Positions 54,206 to 62,846 of a stretch of 64,000 nucleotides of DNA are shown piece after piece; position 1 is the stretch's first letter, and every line of letters starts with the position of its first letter. The notes beneath the pieces were generated by a model. That model saw only the letters and a program-made list of their open reading frames with translations, was not told where the DNA came from and did not search any database. The position numbers and the translations under genes are program-made. The DNA is from Nocardioides cavernae (GTDB lineage Bacteria; Actinomycetota; Actinomycetes; Propionibacteriales; Nocardioidaceae): positions 868,001 through 932,000 of the forward strand of contig NZ_JACCBW010000002.1 in assembly GCF_013410035.1 (NCBI RefSeq), in the 5' to 3' direction.

Positions 54206-55149
54206 CGCGGGTGGTGGTCGTCGGTGCCGGTCTGTCCGGGGTGGCGTGCGCGCGCGTCGTGCGGGCGGCGGGGCACGAGGTGCGCGTCCTCGACCGCGGC
54301 CGCGTCGTCGGCGGCCGGATGGCGTCGCGCGGCCTGTGGGACCGGCGGGTGGACCTCGGGGCGTCCTACGTCACCGTCGACGACCCCGGGTTCCGGGCCG
54401 TGGTGGACGACTGGGCCGGTCGCGGCCTCGCGCACGAGTGGACCGACACCTTCTGCGCGCTGGGGGACGGCGAGCCCGAGCCCAAGCAGGGGCCGGTGCG
54501 GTGGAGCGCCGCGCGCGGGCTGCGTTCCCTCGTCGAGGACCTGGCCGCCGACCTCGACGTCGAGCGACGGGAGGTCGCCTCCCTCGAGGAGGTGGGGGAC
54601 GACGTGGACGCGGTCGTGCTCGCGATGCCCGACCCGCAGGCGCGCCGCCTCGTCGGCGACCACCCCGTCGGCGCGCACCTCGACCGTGAGTGGGAGCCGG
54701 CCCTCGCGCTCGCCGCCCGCTGGCCCGCCCGCACGTGGGACGACGCGTCGCCCGACGGGCGCTTCGAGGGGGCGTTCGTCGACGACGCGGTCCTGTCGTG
54801 GGTCGCCGACGACGGTCGCCGGCGCCGCGACGACGCTCCCGTCCTCGTCGCCCACTCGACGCCGGCCTTCGCGCGCGAGCACCTCGACGACCCGCAGGGC
54901 GCGGCGCCCGGGATCGTCGCGGCCCTCCGCTCCCTGCTCGACCTCGACGAGCCGGACGACACGTGGGTCCACCGCTGGACGTACGCCAAGCCGGCCGGCC
55001 ACCGTGACGAGCCCTGCCTCCTGCACGAGGGCGGCGACGGACCGGCGGTCGGCGTCTGCGGCGACGGGTGGGGGAAGACCTCGAAGGTGGAGACGGCCTG
55101 GCTCTCCGGGACCGCTCTGGGGCAGCGCCTCGTGCAGCTGTTCGCGTGA
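54202..55149 (+). CDS. Renalase-like FAD oxidoreductase coupled to the preceding gene
   Basis: A 315-residue flavoprotein: VVVVGAGLSGVACARVV, LDRGRVVGGRMASRG, DLGASYVTVDDPGF, and C-terminal AVGVCGDGWGKTSKVETAWLSG. The compact size and the VGGRMASR and LGASYV motifs match the renalase-like branch of bacterial FAD proteins, which oxidise isomeric NAD(P)H or related compounds. Translationally coupled to the larger FAD oxidase. Together they might act sequentially; the pathway is unknown. Confidence 0.85.
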   Translation: MTRVVVVGAGLSGVACARVVRAAGHEVRVLDRGRVVGGRMASRGLWDRRVDLGASYVTVDDPGFRAVVDDWAGRGLAHEWTDTFCALGDGEPEPKQGPVRWSAARGLRSLVEDLAADLDVERREVASLEEVGDDVDAVVLAMPDPQARRLVGDHPVGAHLDREWEPALALAARWPARTWDDASPDGRFEGAFVDDAVLSWVADDGRRRRDDAPVLVAHSTPAFAREHLDDPQGAAPGIVAALRSLLDLDEPDDTWVHRWTYAKPAGHRDEPCLLHEGGDGPAVGVCGDGWGKTSKVETAWLSGTALGQRLVQLFA

Positions 55150-55153
55150 CGCC

Positions 55154-56761
55154 TCAGGTGACCTCGAGCAGCGACCGCTCCTCGACCAGCTCGAGCGAGA
55201 GCGTGCGGTAGCCGACGTCCTCGAACAGCACGGTCAGGCGGTCGTCCTCGACGTCGGTGACGGTGCCGAGGCCGAACTCGTCGTGGCGCACGGTGTCCTG
55301 CACGGCGTACGCCGCGTCGGGTCGAGCGACCTCCTCCGGAGCCACACCGGCGACGCAGTTGTCGCAGATCCCGCAGCGCTCGGCGACCTCCGCCCCGAAG
55401 TAGCCCAGCATGAACGCGCTGCGGCACCGGTCGGTCTCGGCATAGGCCCGCATCATCTCGACGCGGGACTCCTCGAGGCGGCGGTAGGACTTCGCGCGTG
55501 CCACGACGGCGTCGACGACCTGCGGCACGGGAGCGTCGTCGTCGACCTCGTCCGCGGCCCGCGCCAGCTGGACCAGGTTGACGATGCGACCGGCCTTGCG
55601 CGGCCCGAAGGGCAGCGCCTCGCTCACCTCGCGCGGGTCCGTGCTGGCCGTCTCGGCCATGGCCGAGACGACGGCGCGCACGTCGCCCCTGCTCGGGATC
55701 GGCGTGGCGAAGAACCGTCCCAGCGAGAGGTCCTCGGCGCGGTAGGCGAGCACCGCGCGGGCCGTCGCCCGGTCCCGGCCGGCGCGTCCGACCTCCTGCC
55801 AGTAGGTGTCCGGGGACTCGGGCACGTCGGCGTGCAGGACGAAGCGGATGTCGGGCTTGTCGATGCCCATGCCGAAGGCGGAGGTGGCCACGACCAGCGG
55901 CACGTCGCCGTCCATGAACCCGGCGTGCACCTCGTCGCGCCGACGTCGCGACAGCCCGGCGTGGTAGCACGCGACGTCGAGGCCGCGCTCGCCCAGCGCC
56001 CGGGCGTACGCCTCGGCTCCCGCGCGCGTACGGCAGTAGACGACGCCGCTGCCGGGCCCCGTCGACAGCTCGTCGACGAGGTCGATCACCCGCGCCTCCT
56101 GCTCGGCCGCGTCGGCGAAGCGCTCGACGGCGAGCGCGATGTTGTCGCGCTCGAACCCGGTGAGGACGATGCGGGCGTCGTGCAGCGCGAGCCGCTCAAC
56201 GATGTCCTGCTGGGTGGGCAGCGCGGCCGTGGCGGTCATCGCGATGACCCGCGGCTCGCCGAGCCCGGCGACGAGCTCGCCGAGGCGGAGGTAGTCCGGC
56301 CGGAAGTCGTGGCCCCACGACGACACGCAGTGCGCCTCGTCCACCGCCACCAGACGGGGCTCCAGCGCGGCCACCTCGCCCAGCACGTCGGGGTTGGCGA
56401 GCTGCTCGGGGGAGAGGAGCAGGAACCGTACGTCGCCGCGCCGCGCCGCATCGAGGACCTCGGCGCGCTCGGAGTCCGACTCCGCCGAGCTCAGCCGCGC
56501 CGCGCCCAGCCCGACGGTCGTCAGCGACGCGACCTGGTCCTGCTGCAGCGCGAGCAGCGGCGACACGACGACCGTCAACCCGTCGAGCAGCACCCCCGCG
56601 AGCTGGTAGGCCAGCGACTTGCCCGCCCCGGTGGGCGCGACCAGCAGCACGTCGCTCCCGCCGAGCAGCGCGAGCACGGCGTCCTCCTGCCCGGGCAGCA
56701 GCTCCCGGTGACCGAAGTGGCGCTGCGCCGCCTCCCGCACCTCGTGCGATGTGATGCCCAC
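55154..56761 (-). CDS. recQ: RecQ-like ATP-dependent DNA helicase with PcrA-like C-terminal tail
   Basis: A 535-residue helicase: Walker A APTGAGKSLAYQL, DEAHCVSSWGHDFRPDY (DEAH box with the RecQ aromatic-rich loop), SAFGMGIDKPDIRFV, RAGRDR, and the RecQ zinc domain with Cys in DRCRSAF and CGICDNC. There is no HRDC domain; instead the last 50 residues (HDEFGLGTVTDVEDDRLTVL) resemble the Tudor-like C terminus of PcrA/UvrD helicases. GTG 56761 follows GGGAGGAG. Likely role: DNA recombination and repair. Confidence 0.92.
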   Translation of the reverse strand: MGITSHEVREAAQRHFGHRELLPGQEDAVLALLGGSDVLLVAPTGAGKSLAYQLAGVLLDGLTVVVSPLLALQQDQVASLTTVGLGAARLSSAESDSERAEVLDAARRGDVRFLLLSPEQLANPDVLGEVAALEPRLVAVDEAHCVSSWGHDFRPDYLRLGELVAGLGEPRVIAMTATAALPTQQDIVERLALHDARIVLTGFERDNIALAVERFADAAEQEARVIDLVDELSTGPGSGVVYCRTRAGAEAYARALGERGLDVACYHAGLSRRRRDEVHAGFMDGDVPLVVATSAFGMGIDKPDIRFVLHADVPESPDTYWQEVGRAGRDRATARAVLAYRAEDLSLGRFFATPIPSRGDVRAVVSAMAETASTDPREVSEALPFGPRKAGRIVNLVQLARAADEVDDDAPVPQVVDAVVARAKSYRRLEESRVEMMRAYAETDRCRSAFMLGYFGAEVAERCGICDNCVAGVAPEEVARPDAAYAVQDTVRHDEFGLGTVTDVEDDRLTVLFEDVGYRTLSLELVEERSLLEVT

Positions 56762-56871
56762 CGTGCTCCTCCCCGTCCGCCTGCTCCGCGACCGCCGCGA
56801 GCCGGGGAGGTACCCGGGCGGGGTGCCGCTCATGCAGGCCGGGGCTCAGCCGGCGAGCACCACGGTCACGG

Positions 56872-56934
56872 CACACGTGTCCGCGATGTTGCCCCGCGAA
56901 CCAGCGGAGGAGGGCAACATGTCGGACACGTGTG
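56872..56934. repeat. 63-bp palindromic element, copy D
   Basis: The same length and outer sequence as copy C (CACACGTGTCCG... and ...GGACACGTGTG), 23-base arms with two mismatches and a 17-base loop of different sequence. It begins 4 bp after the end of the minus-strand NTF2-like gene's 3' side and lies upstream of recQ. Confidence 0.85.
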
Positions 56935-56938
56935 GGGA

Positions 56939-57316
56939 TCAGCGCGGGCGGAACCCCGAGCACATGATCCGGAGGTGCCCGATCCGGTCCTCGCCGCGGT
57001 AGTAGGCCTGCTGCTCGGCGACGTAGGCGCCGCCGGGGTTGACGAGGTCGAAGCGGTAGCTCACGTGCGAGGTGTCCACGACGTCGTCGCGCTCGGTGAC
57101 GTCGACGACCCGCTCGATGGTGTCGGAGTCCTCGAACCACGAGCCGAGGAGGACCTCGACGACGTCGTCGGGCCCGGTGCCCTCCCAGGTCCGTCCGGGC
57201 GTCAGGCCCTTGAAGTCCACGTCGTCGGCGAGCAGGCCGCGCAGGGCGGCCTCGTCCTTCGCGGCGAGCGCCTCGGCGAGGCGGGCGCCCAGGGTCTGCG
57301 TCCGGGTCCCGGTCAT
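56939..57316 (-). CDS. SnoaL/NTF2-like protein
   Basis: A 125-residue alpha+beta protein with the NTF2 pattern: helix RLAEALAAKDEAALRGLLAD, DVDFKGLTPGRTWEGTGPDDVV, strands DVVDTSHVSYRFDL and AEQQAYYR, end GHLRIMCSGFRP. Such proteins are small enzymes or binding proteins; the substrate is unknown. The promoter could be CACACT, 6 bases before the ATG. Confidence 0.75.
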   Translation of the reverse strand: MTGTRTQTLGARLAEALAAKDEAALRGLLADDVDFKGLTPGRTWEGTGPDDVVEVLLGSWFEDSDTIERVVDVTERDDVVDTSHVSYRFDLVNPGGAYVAEQQAYYRGEDRIGHLRIMCSGFRPR

Positions 57317-57355
57317 GGGGCCAGTGTGCTCCCGGCCCCGTCGACGCGGAAGACC

Positions 57356-58345
57356 CTAGGCGGCCGAGCCCGGAGCCACCCCGGCCGTGTCGACCACGGC
57401 CGTCTCGAGCACTGCCGTCGCGCCGAAGAGGGTGTCGGGCGAGCCGTCGGCGTGGGTGACGTACCACCGGGCGCCGAGCAGGGTCGAGGTGGACTCGTCG
57501 AGGACCCAGGTGGTCCGGGTGCCGAACCGCTCGTCGGCGCGGCTGATCCCGATGCCGGCGCGGCCGAGGGCGTCGGTCGCCCGCCGGTCGACGTCGACGC
57601 CCGGGATCCGCGTGGCCGCGCGGTAGAGCGCGGCGGCCGTCCGCGGAGGCACCAGCTGCTCCAGCACGAGGGTGCCGATCAGGTCGAACACTGCCTGGTC
57701 CTGCGTCTGCCCGTCGACCGGGGAGGCCGAGCGGGCGAGCGTGTCGAGCAGCGCGTCCGGATCGGTCGGCAGCGCGTCCAGCCAGGCGTACGTCGGACGC
57801 GTCGGCCCGGCGACCGAAGCGCCGCCCGACTCGATCGGCCAGTCCTGGCCGTGCTCGCGGATGACGTCGTCCTGCCACCCGAAGGGCCCCGGATCCTGCC
57901 CGAGCCAGGTCTCGCGCTCGTGCACCGGCCCGAGGACGACCGCCCCGCCGAGGCTGCCCTCGTTGGTGATCGCTGCGCTGCGCGTGTAGACGAACTGGTC
58001 CTCGCGCACCGCCTGCGAGGGGGTCGCCAGCGCGCGCTCGGCGGCCCGCTCCAGCACGCGGGTCGCCGCCGACGACGCGAGGACCGGACGGTCCGCCGTC
58101 GGCGCGACGGGCGTGCCGCCGGTGAGGGCCAGCACGGCCACCGCCGTCACGGCCACCGCGCAGGCAAGCACCGTCGCGGGGGCGGCGATGCCGATCGCGA
58201 TGCGGGAGCGTGCGTCGCGCCGGTCGATGGCGACCTCGACCCGCCGCGCGATGCCGGCGCGGTGCTCCGACGAGAGCGTGATGGCCGCGGGGGCGGGGTG
58301 GCTGCGCTGCAGCTCGTCGGCGACGTCGTGGGCGGTGTCGTTCAT
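57356..58345 (-). CDS. CU044_5270-type membrane protein encoded with a sigma factor
   Basis: A 329-residue protein. Cytoplasmic N terminus (MNDTAHDVADELQRSHPAPA), helical stretch with HRAGIARRVEVAIDRRD, one membrane helix at about 48-76, then an outer domain with AGPTRPTYAWLDALPTDPDA and RAATRIPGVDVDR. These are motifs of the actinobacterial CU044_5270 family, commonly found downstream of ECF sigma genes. It probably controls or senses for the sigma factor. The ATG overlaps the sigma stop by 4 bp. Confidence 0.8.
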   Translation of the reverse strand: MNDTAHDVADELQRSHPAPAAITLSSEHRAGIARRVEVAIDRRDARSRIAIGIAAPATVLACAVAVTAVAVLALTGGTPVAPTADRPVLASSAATRVLERAAERALATPSQAVREDQFVYTRSAAITNEGSLGGAVVLGPVHERETWLGQDPGPFGWQDDVIREHGQDWPIESGGASVAGPTRPTYAWLDALPTDPDALLDTLARSASPVDGQTQDQAVFDLIGTLVLEQLVPPRTAAALYRAATRIPGVDVDRRATDALGRAGIGISRADERFGTRTTWVLDESTSTLLGARWYVTHADGSPDTLFGATAVLETAVVDTAGVAPGSAA

Positions 58346-58944
58346 GCGCGTCCTCCTCGGACGATCCGGTCGGCAGGTGTGGTGTCGGGGGCGTCTGCGG
58401 CGTCGGGCACCAGCTCGCGCAGGCGTGCCCGCGCCCGGGACAGGCGCGAGCGCACCGTCCCGACGGGTACGCCGAGCGCGTCGGCCGCCTCGGCGTAGGT
58501 GAGGCCCGACCACACGCAGAGCGCCAGCACCTCGGCCTCCGGTCGGCGCAGCGCCGCGATCGCCCGGGCCGCCTGTGCGAGCACCTCGGCGTCGTCGAGG
58601 CGCTCGACGGCCTCGTCGGCGAAGTCCGGCACCACGTCCCCGCGCTGGCGTCGCGCCAGGAAGGCGGCCACGCGCCGCCGGCTGCGGCGGGCGTTCATCG
58701 CCTGGTGCGTCGCGATGCCCCACAGCCACGGCTTCAGCGGGCGGTCGTCGTCGGCGACCAGCGCGCGCGACCGCCACACCACGAGGAAGGTCTCCGACGT
58801 CACGTCCTCGGCGGTCGCCCAGTTGCCGGTCAGGCGGTGCGCGAGGGTGAAGATGCCGTCGACGTGCTCGGCGTAGACCGCGTCGAACGCGGCGCGGTCC
58901 ACCTCGCGCAGCCTCCGGCGGAGGTCACGGTGTCCTGTGCTCAC
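58342..58944 (-). CDS. ECF RNA polymerase sigma factor (third)
   Basis: A 200-residue sigma factor: region 2 (AHRLTGNWATAEDVTSETFL, VWRSRAL, KPWLWGIATHQAMNARRS) and region 4 (LTYAEAADALGVPVGTVRSRLSRAR). The GTG at 58944 follows GAGGAGC and overlaps the stop of the DinB gene by 4 bp (GTGA). The chain of 4-bp overlaps joins three genes into one translational unit. Confidence 0.92.
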   Translation of the reverse strand: MSTGHRDLRRRLREVDRAAFDAVYAEHVDGIFTLAHRLTGNWATAEDVTSETFLVVWRSRALVADDDRPLKPWLWGIATHQAMNARRSRRRVAAFLARRQRGDVVPDFADEAVERLDDAEVLAQAARAIAALRRPEAEVLALCVWSGLTYAEAADALGVPVGTVRSRLSRARARLRELVPDAADAPDTTPADRIVRGGRA

Positions 58945-59786
58945 GCTCCTCTACTGTCCGCCGCGGCGGGGGAGTTCCCGACCTGGAGCGGTCGATCCTG
59001 CAGCACGGCCAGGTCGCGCTCGGCGAAGAGGCGGTGCTCCCACTCCTCGGTGAGCACGACCCGCAGGCAACGGGCCACGTCGAGGTCCCGGGCGTCGGCC
59101 ATGAAGGCCGTCGCCGAGACGACCTCGCGCCGGAGTCCCTCGTCGGTGAGGTCGTCGAGCACGCCCTGGACCGTCGCGCGCCGCTCGGCCCGCACCGCGA
59201 GCACCTCGTCGAGCGAGGGGCGTACGTCGCGGTCCCACGGCACGCCCTCGACCACCGGCGCCTCGTCCCACGGCAGGTCGAGCGGGTGCCAGGGGGACGG
59301 GTCGGCGAGCACGACGCCGCCGACCCAGCACGCGTGCGCGAAGCCCAGGTGGCGCAGCGTCTCGATGAACGACCACTCGTCGTCGACCTGCTCGTGCAGC
59401 TCGTCGGGCGCCAGCCGGCGGGCCTTGTCGACCGTGCCGGCCCAGAGCCGGTCGAGGGTTGCGAACGCCTCGCGGAAGCCCGCAGGGTCCGAGGGCGACA
59501 TGAGCGCCCGCTCGGGCATGCGGCGGTCGAGCTCGGCCTCGACGAGCGGCACCACGTCGACACCGTTGACGACGAGGCGCCCGATGTCGCCGGAGATCTC
59601 CATGTCGGGCACCCCCACCCCGCTCATCCGTACGCCGTCGAGCCAGCCCGAGCGCACGCGGAGCCCGCTGAGGTCGGCGTCGTGGACGGTGGCGCCGGTC
59701 AGGCGCACCTCGCGGAACGTGCTGCGCGAGAGGTCGACCCGGAGGAAGGTCGAGCCGCCGAGGTCCTGCTCGGTGAAGTCGGTCAT
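58941..59786 (-). CDS. DinB-family protein with pentapeptide-like N terminus
   Basis: A 281-residue protein. Residues 1-65 show an incomplete series of five-residue repeats (STFLRVDLSRSTFREVRLTG, ATVHDADLSGLRVRS), the pentapeptide style. The C-terminal DinB-like four-helix bundle has EWSFIETLRHLGFAH with its metal-ligand His and a second in TEEWEHRLFAERDL. It is the first gene of the operon with the third sigma factor, from a leaderless ATG 7 bases after TAGGTT. Confidence 0.78.
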   Translation of the reverse strand: MTDFTEQDLGGSTFLRVDLSRSTFREVRLTGATVHDADLSGLRVRSGWLDGVRMSGVGVPDMEISGDIGRLVVNGVDVVPLVEAELDRRMPERALMSPSDPAGFREAFATLDRLWAGTVDKARRLAPDELHEQVDDEWSFIETLRHLGFAHACWVGGVVLADPSPWHPLDLPWDEAPVVEGVPWDRDVRPSLDEVLAVRAERRATVQGVLDDLTDEGLRREVVSATAFMADARDLDVARCLRVVLTEEWEHRLFAERDLAVLQDRPLQVGNSPAAADSRGA

Positions 59787-59793
59787 GGGGACC

Positions 59794-59799
59794 AACCTA
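59794..59799 (-). promoter_or_regulatory. -10 box TAGGTT for the DinB-sigma operon
   Basis: On the minus strand TAGGTT is followed by 7 bases and the ATG at 59786. Confidence 0.5.
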
Positions 59800-59842
59800 G
59801 GGACCGTTGCGGACGTTCGGCGACCGGTTCGATCATGGTGGC

Positions 59843-60748
59843 ATGACCGACGCCGACCACGTCCAGCCGCGCACGCCCGGGACCCTCGAGGTCCCCGGGG
59901 CCGTCCTGTCCTTCACCGTCATCGGCGACCTCGCCGACGCCACGCCCGACGCCCCGCCCCTGCTGCTGGGCGGCTCGCCGATGGACAGCGTCGGTTTCGG
60001 CAGCCTGGTGCAGGGGCTCGCGCCGACCGGCCGCGTCCTCGTCCTCACCGATCCCCGCAACGTCGGGCGCAGCACCCGCGACGACGCCACCGCGGCCGTC
60101 ACCCCGCAGCAGCACGCCGAGGACCTGCACGCCCTCATCGACTCGCTCGGCGTCGGTCCGGTGGACTTCTTCGCCACGTCCGGCGCCGCGGTGAACGCCC
60201 TCTTCCTCGTCGCCGCCCACCCCGACGACGTACGCCTCCTCGTCGCCCACGAACCGCCGATGGCCCCCCTGCTGCCGGACGGGGACGCCATCGGAAGGGC
60301 GTGCGACGAGCTCGTCGCGGCCTACGACGCCGGCGGCATCGGGCCCGGGATGGCCCGCTTCATCGCGCTGGTGATGCACCGCGGCCCGTGGACGGGCGAG
60401 GAGCCCGTGCCGGACCCGACGGTGTTCGGCCTCCCCGCCGAGGACGACGGCTCGCGCACCGACGGACTGATGGCCAACATGCGCGGTGGGGGCTGCACCC
60501 GTGTCCCCGACCTGGACGCGATCCGCGACGCTCCGACGACGGTGGTCATCGGGGTCGGCGAGGAGTCGGGCGGCCCGGACGACGGCGAGATCGCCGGGCG
60601 CGCGGGGTACGCCGTCGCGCGGGCGCTCGGCCTCGAGCCGACCGTCTTCCCCGGTGGGCACAACGGCTTCCTCGGCGGGGAGTACGGCCAGACGGGCAGG
60701 CCGGAGGAGTTCGCCGCCACGCTGCGTGAGGCGCTGAGGCGGCCGTAG
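59843..60748 (+). CDS. Alpha/beta hydrolase
   Basis: A 301-residue hydrolase: oxyanion loop LLLGGSPMDSVGFGSL, GRVLVLTDPRNVGRS, the nucleophile elbow DFFATSGAAVNALFL (Ala-x-Ser-x-Ala instead of the usual Gly-x-Ser-x-Gly), and the catalytic His in FPGGHNGFLGG. Cytoplasmic, substrate unknown. ATG 59843 was chosen; GATCAT lies 6 bases upstream as a poor -10 box. Confidence 0.85.
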   Translation: MTDADHVQPRTPGTLEVPGAVLSFTVIGDLADATPDAPPLLLGGSPMDSVGFGSLVQGLAPTGRVLVLTDPRNVGRSTRDDATAAVTPQQHAEDLHALIDSLGVGPVDFFATSGAAVNALFLVAAHPDDVRLLVAHEPPMAPLLPDGDAIGRACDELVAAYDAGGIGPGMARFIALVMHRGPWTGEEPVPDPTVFGLPAEDDGSRTDGLMANMRGGGCTRVPDLDAIRDAPTTVVIGVGEESGGPDDGEIAGRAGYAVARALGLEPTVFPGGHNGFLGGEYGQTGRPEEFAATLREALRRP

Positions 60749-60829
60749 ACGCACGGACATAGGTCACCGCGACAGCCCGCGGTGAGCGTGGCGCGCGGCC
60801 GGTTCGACGACCTGTGTCCGCGCGTCTAC
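60745..60829. terminator. Bidirectional hairpin between convergent genes
   Basis: GTAGACGCACGGACATAGGTC at 60745-60765 pairs with the complementary arm ending at 60829 with two mismatches; loop 43 bases. It includes the hydrolase stop codon and lies 20 bp from the end of the convergent amphi-Trp gene. Confidence 0.6.
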
Positions 60830-60849
60830 GCGCTGCCGGAGCCGTCGAC

Positions 60850-61065
60850 CTACCAGGTCAGCTCGATCTCGACCTCGTTGTCCTCGCCGAGCTCGACCTC
60901 GACCTTGAGGTTGACCTGGTCGGGCACCGCGACCGTGATCCGGCCGCCGTCGCGGGCGAACTCGACCGAGTTGTGCTTGGCGAGCGAGTCGGCGAGGGCG
61001 CGCAGCCGCATCGCGGCCTCCTCGCGGGTCATGGTCCGGGTCTCGTCCATCTCGAAGAGGTCCAT
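60850..61065 (-). CDS. Amphi-Trp domain protein
   Basis: A 71-residue acidic protein with helix MTREEAAMRLRALADSLAKHN, then strands SVEFARDGGRITVAVPD, and LKVEVELGEDNEVEIELTW. The strand-pair ending in Glu-x-Glu-Leu-x-Trp is the amphi-Trp domain signature. Function unknown. The same strand holds the acyl-CoA dehydrogenase gene 21 bp upstream, so the two could be co-transcribed. Confidence 0.85.
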   Translation of the reverse strand: MDLFEMDETRTMTREEAAMRLRALADSLAKHNSVEFARDGGRITVAVPDQVNLKVEVELGEDNEVEIELTW

Positions 61066-61086
61066 GGCCCCGAAACTAGCCAGCGA

Positions 61087-62235
61087 CTACAACCCGAGCA
61101 TCCGTCCGATGATCTCCTTCTGGATCTCCGTCGTGCCGCCGTAGATCGTCTGGATCCGCGAGTCGACGTAGGCCTTGGAGATCGGGTACTCGTTCATGTA
61201 GCCGTAGCCGCCGTGCAGCTGCACCCCCGCGTCGACGACCCGCTTCTGCAGCTCGGTCGTCCACCACTTGGCCATCGAGGCGAGCGCCGTGTCGACCTCG
61301 CCGGCGTTGAGCCGCAGCACGCAGTCGTTGATGAAGACCCGGGCGACGTGCGCCTCGGTCGCCATCTCCGCCAGGACGAAGCGGTTGTGCTGGAACGTGC
61401 CGATGGGCTTGCCGAACGCCTCCCGCTCCTTGGCGTACGCCAGGCAGAGGTCGAGGACGTGCTCGATCGCGGCGACGGCGATGCAGCCGATGGAGATCCG
61501 CTCCTGCGGGAGGTTCTCCATGAGCGAGACGAAGCCGGAGCCCTCCGCGCCGAGGAGGTTCGCCTTGGGCACGTGCACGTCGGTGAACGACAGCTCGGCG
61601 GTGTCCTGCGCGTGCAGCCCCATCTTGTCGAGGTTGCGGCCGCGCTCGAAGCCTTCCATGCCGCGCTCCACCACCAGCAGCGAGATGCCCTGGTGCCCGG
61701 CGTCGGGGTCCGTGCGGCACACCACGACCACCAGGTCGGCCAGGATGCCGTTGGAGATGAAGGTCTTGGACCCGTTGAGGACGTAGTGGTCGCCGGCGTC
61801 GACGGCGGTCGTACGGATCCCCTGGAGGTCCGAGCCGGCGCCCGGCTCGGTCATCGCGATCGCCGTGACGATCTCCCCGGACACGCACCCGGGCAGCCAG
61901 CGCTGCTTCTGCTCCTCGGTCCCGAGGGAGGAGAGGTAGGGGACGATGATGTCGGTGTGCACGGCGAAGCCCGGCCCGGAGGCCCCGGCGCGGGCCGACT
62001 CCTCGGCGAGCACCATGTTGTAGCGGAAGTCGCGGATCCCCGGCCCGCCGTAGGCCTCCTCGACGTCGAAGCACAGCAGTCCCTGCTCGCCGGCGCGGCG
62101 CCACACCTCGCGGTCGACGATCCCGGCGGCCTCCCAGGCGGCGTGGTGCGGCACGACCTCCTTGTCGAAGAACGCGCGCGCGACGGCGCGGAAGTCCTCG
62201 TGCTCCTGCTCGAGGATGCTGGGGCGCTCAGGCAT
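61087..62235 (-). CDS. Acyl-CoA dehydrogenase
   Basis: A 382-residue flavoenzyme with the ACAD signatures IAMTEPGAGSDLQGI and QLHGGYGYMNEYPISKAYVD, and catalytic Glu in YGGTTEIQKEIIG. It introduces the alpha-beta double bond of acyl-CoA using FAD. Acyl chain preference cannot be read; the Glu position is that of short/medium-chain enzymes. SD GGAG before ATG 62235. Confidence 0.93.
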   Translation of the reverse strand: MPERPSILEQEHEDFRAVARAFFDKEVVPHHAAWEAAGIVDREVWRRAGEQGLLCFDVEEAYGGPGIRDFRYNMVLAEESARAGASGPGFAVHTDIIVPYLSSLGTEEQKQRWLPGCVSGEIVTAIAMTEPGAGSDLQGIRTTAVDAGDHYVLNGSKTFISNGILADLVVVVCRTDPDAGHQGISLLVVERGMEGFERGRNLDKMGLHAQDTAELSFTDVHVPKANLLGAEGSGFVSLMENLPQERISIGCIAVAAIEHVLDLCLAYAKEREAFGKPIGTFQHNRFVLAEMATEAHVARVFINDCVLRLNAGEVDTALASMAKWWTTELQKRVVDAGVQLHGGYGYMNEYPISKAYVDSRIQTIYGGTTEIQKEIIGRMLGL

Positions 62236-62296
62236 GGCGGTGGCTCCTGTCGGCGGGGACGTCCCGCAGGGTGAGGTGGCGCCTCGGCGTCGCGCC

Positions 62297-62302
62297 TACC
62301 GT
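62297..62302 (+). promoter_or_regulatory. -10 box TACCGT for the membrane-protein gene
   Basis: TACCGT is followed by 6 bases and the ATG at 62309. Confidence 0.45.
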
Positions 62303-62308
62303 TCTGGG

Positions 62309-62830
62309 ATGGGTCTGGTGAGCACTTCCGTACGCGCGACGCACCTCGTCACGAACGCTGCCTGGTTCGGCGGCTCGCTCTTCGGGGCGGTCGGTCTCAA
62401 CCCGGCGGCGCGTGAGCCCGACACCGAGCGCGAGCGGGTCGAGGTGTCGGGGACGGGTTGGGAACGCTGGGGTCCGGTGCAGGGTGTGGCGATCGCGCTG
62501 CACCTGCTGAGCGGGCTCGCGATCACCGCCGACAACCGCAACCGCGTGGCGAGCCACGCGCCGACCACGGCCACGACGCTGGCCAAGACGCTCCTGACCG
62601 GTGCGGCCGTCGCGTCCACCGCGGCGGCGTACGTCTACGGCGAGCGGCTCGGCGACGCGGCCGGCGAGGACGGTCACCCGAAGGACCCCGGGGTCGCCGA
62701 GGACGCGCGCGGCAAGCTCGCCTGGCTGCAGTGGGCCACCCCGGCCCTCACCGGGGCGGTCCTCGTGCTGGACGCGTACCTCGGCGAGCAGCAGCGCGGC
62801 GCCGCCGGCCTGCTCGACCGTCCGTGGTGA
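62309..62830 (+). CDS. Membrane protein of unknown function
   Basis: A 173-residue protein with four hydrophobic stretches (HLVTNAAWFGGSLFGAVGL, PVQGVAIALHLLSGLAIT, TLLTGAAVASTAAAYVYG, ATPALTGAVLVLDAYLG) and polar loops. It is divergent from the acyl-CoA dehydrogenase gene. No known motif. Leaderless start inferred. Confidence 0.65.
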   Translation: MGLVSTSVRATHLVTNAAWFGGSLFGAVGLNPAAREPDTERERVEVSGTGWERWGPVQGVAIALHLLSGLAITADNRNRVASHAPTTATTLAKTLLTGAAVASTAAAYVYGERLGDAAGEDGHPKDPGVAEDARGKLAWLQWATPALTGAVLVLDAYLGEQQRGAAGLLDRPW

Positions 62831-62846
62831 GCTGGCGTGCACGGGG

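Noticed and set aside
54224..58498. Plus-strand open frame of 1424 codons running across recQ and the sigma operon
   Set aside because: It is antisense or out of frame to several well-supported genes and its product is Arg/Pro/Gly/Ser/Thr-rich low-complexity sequence, as expected of off-frame reading in GC-rich DNA.
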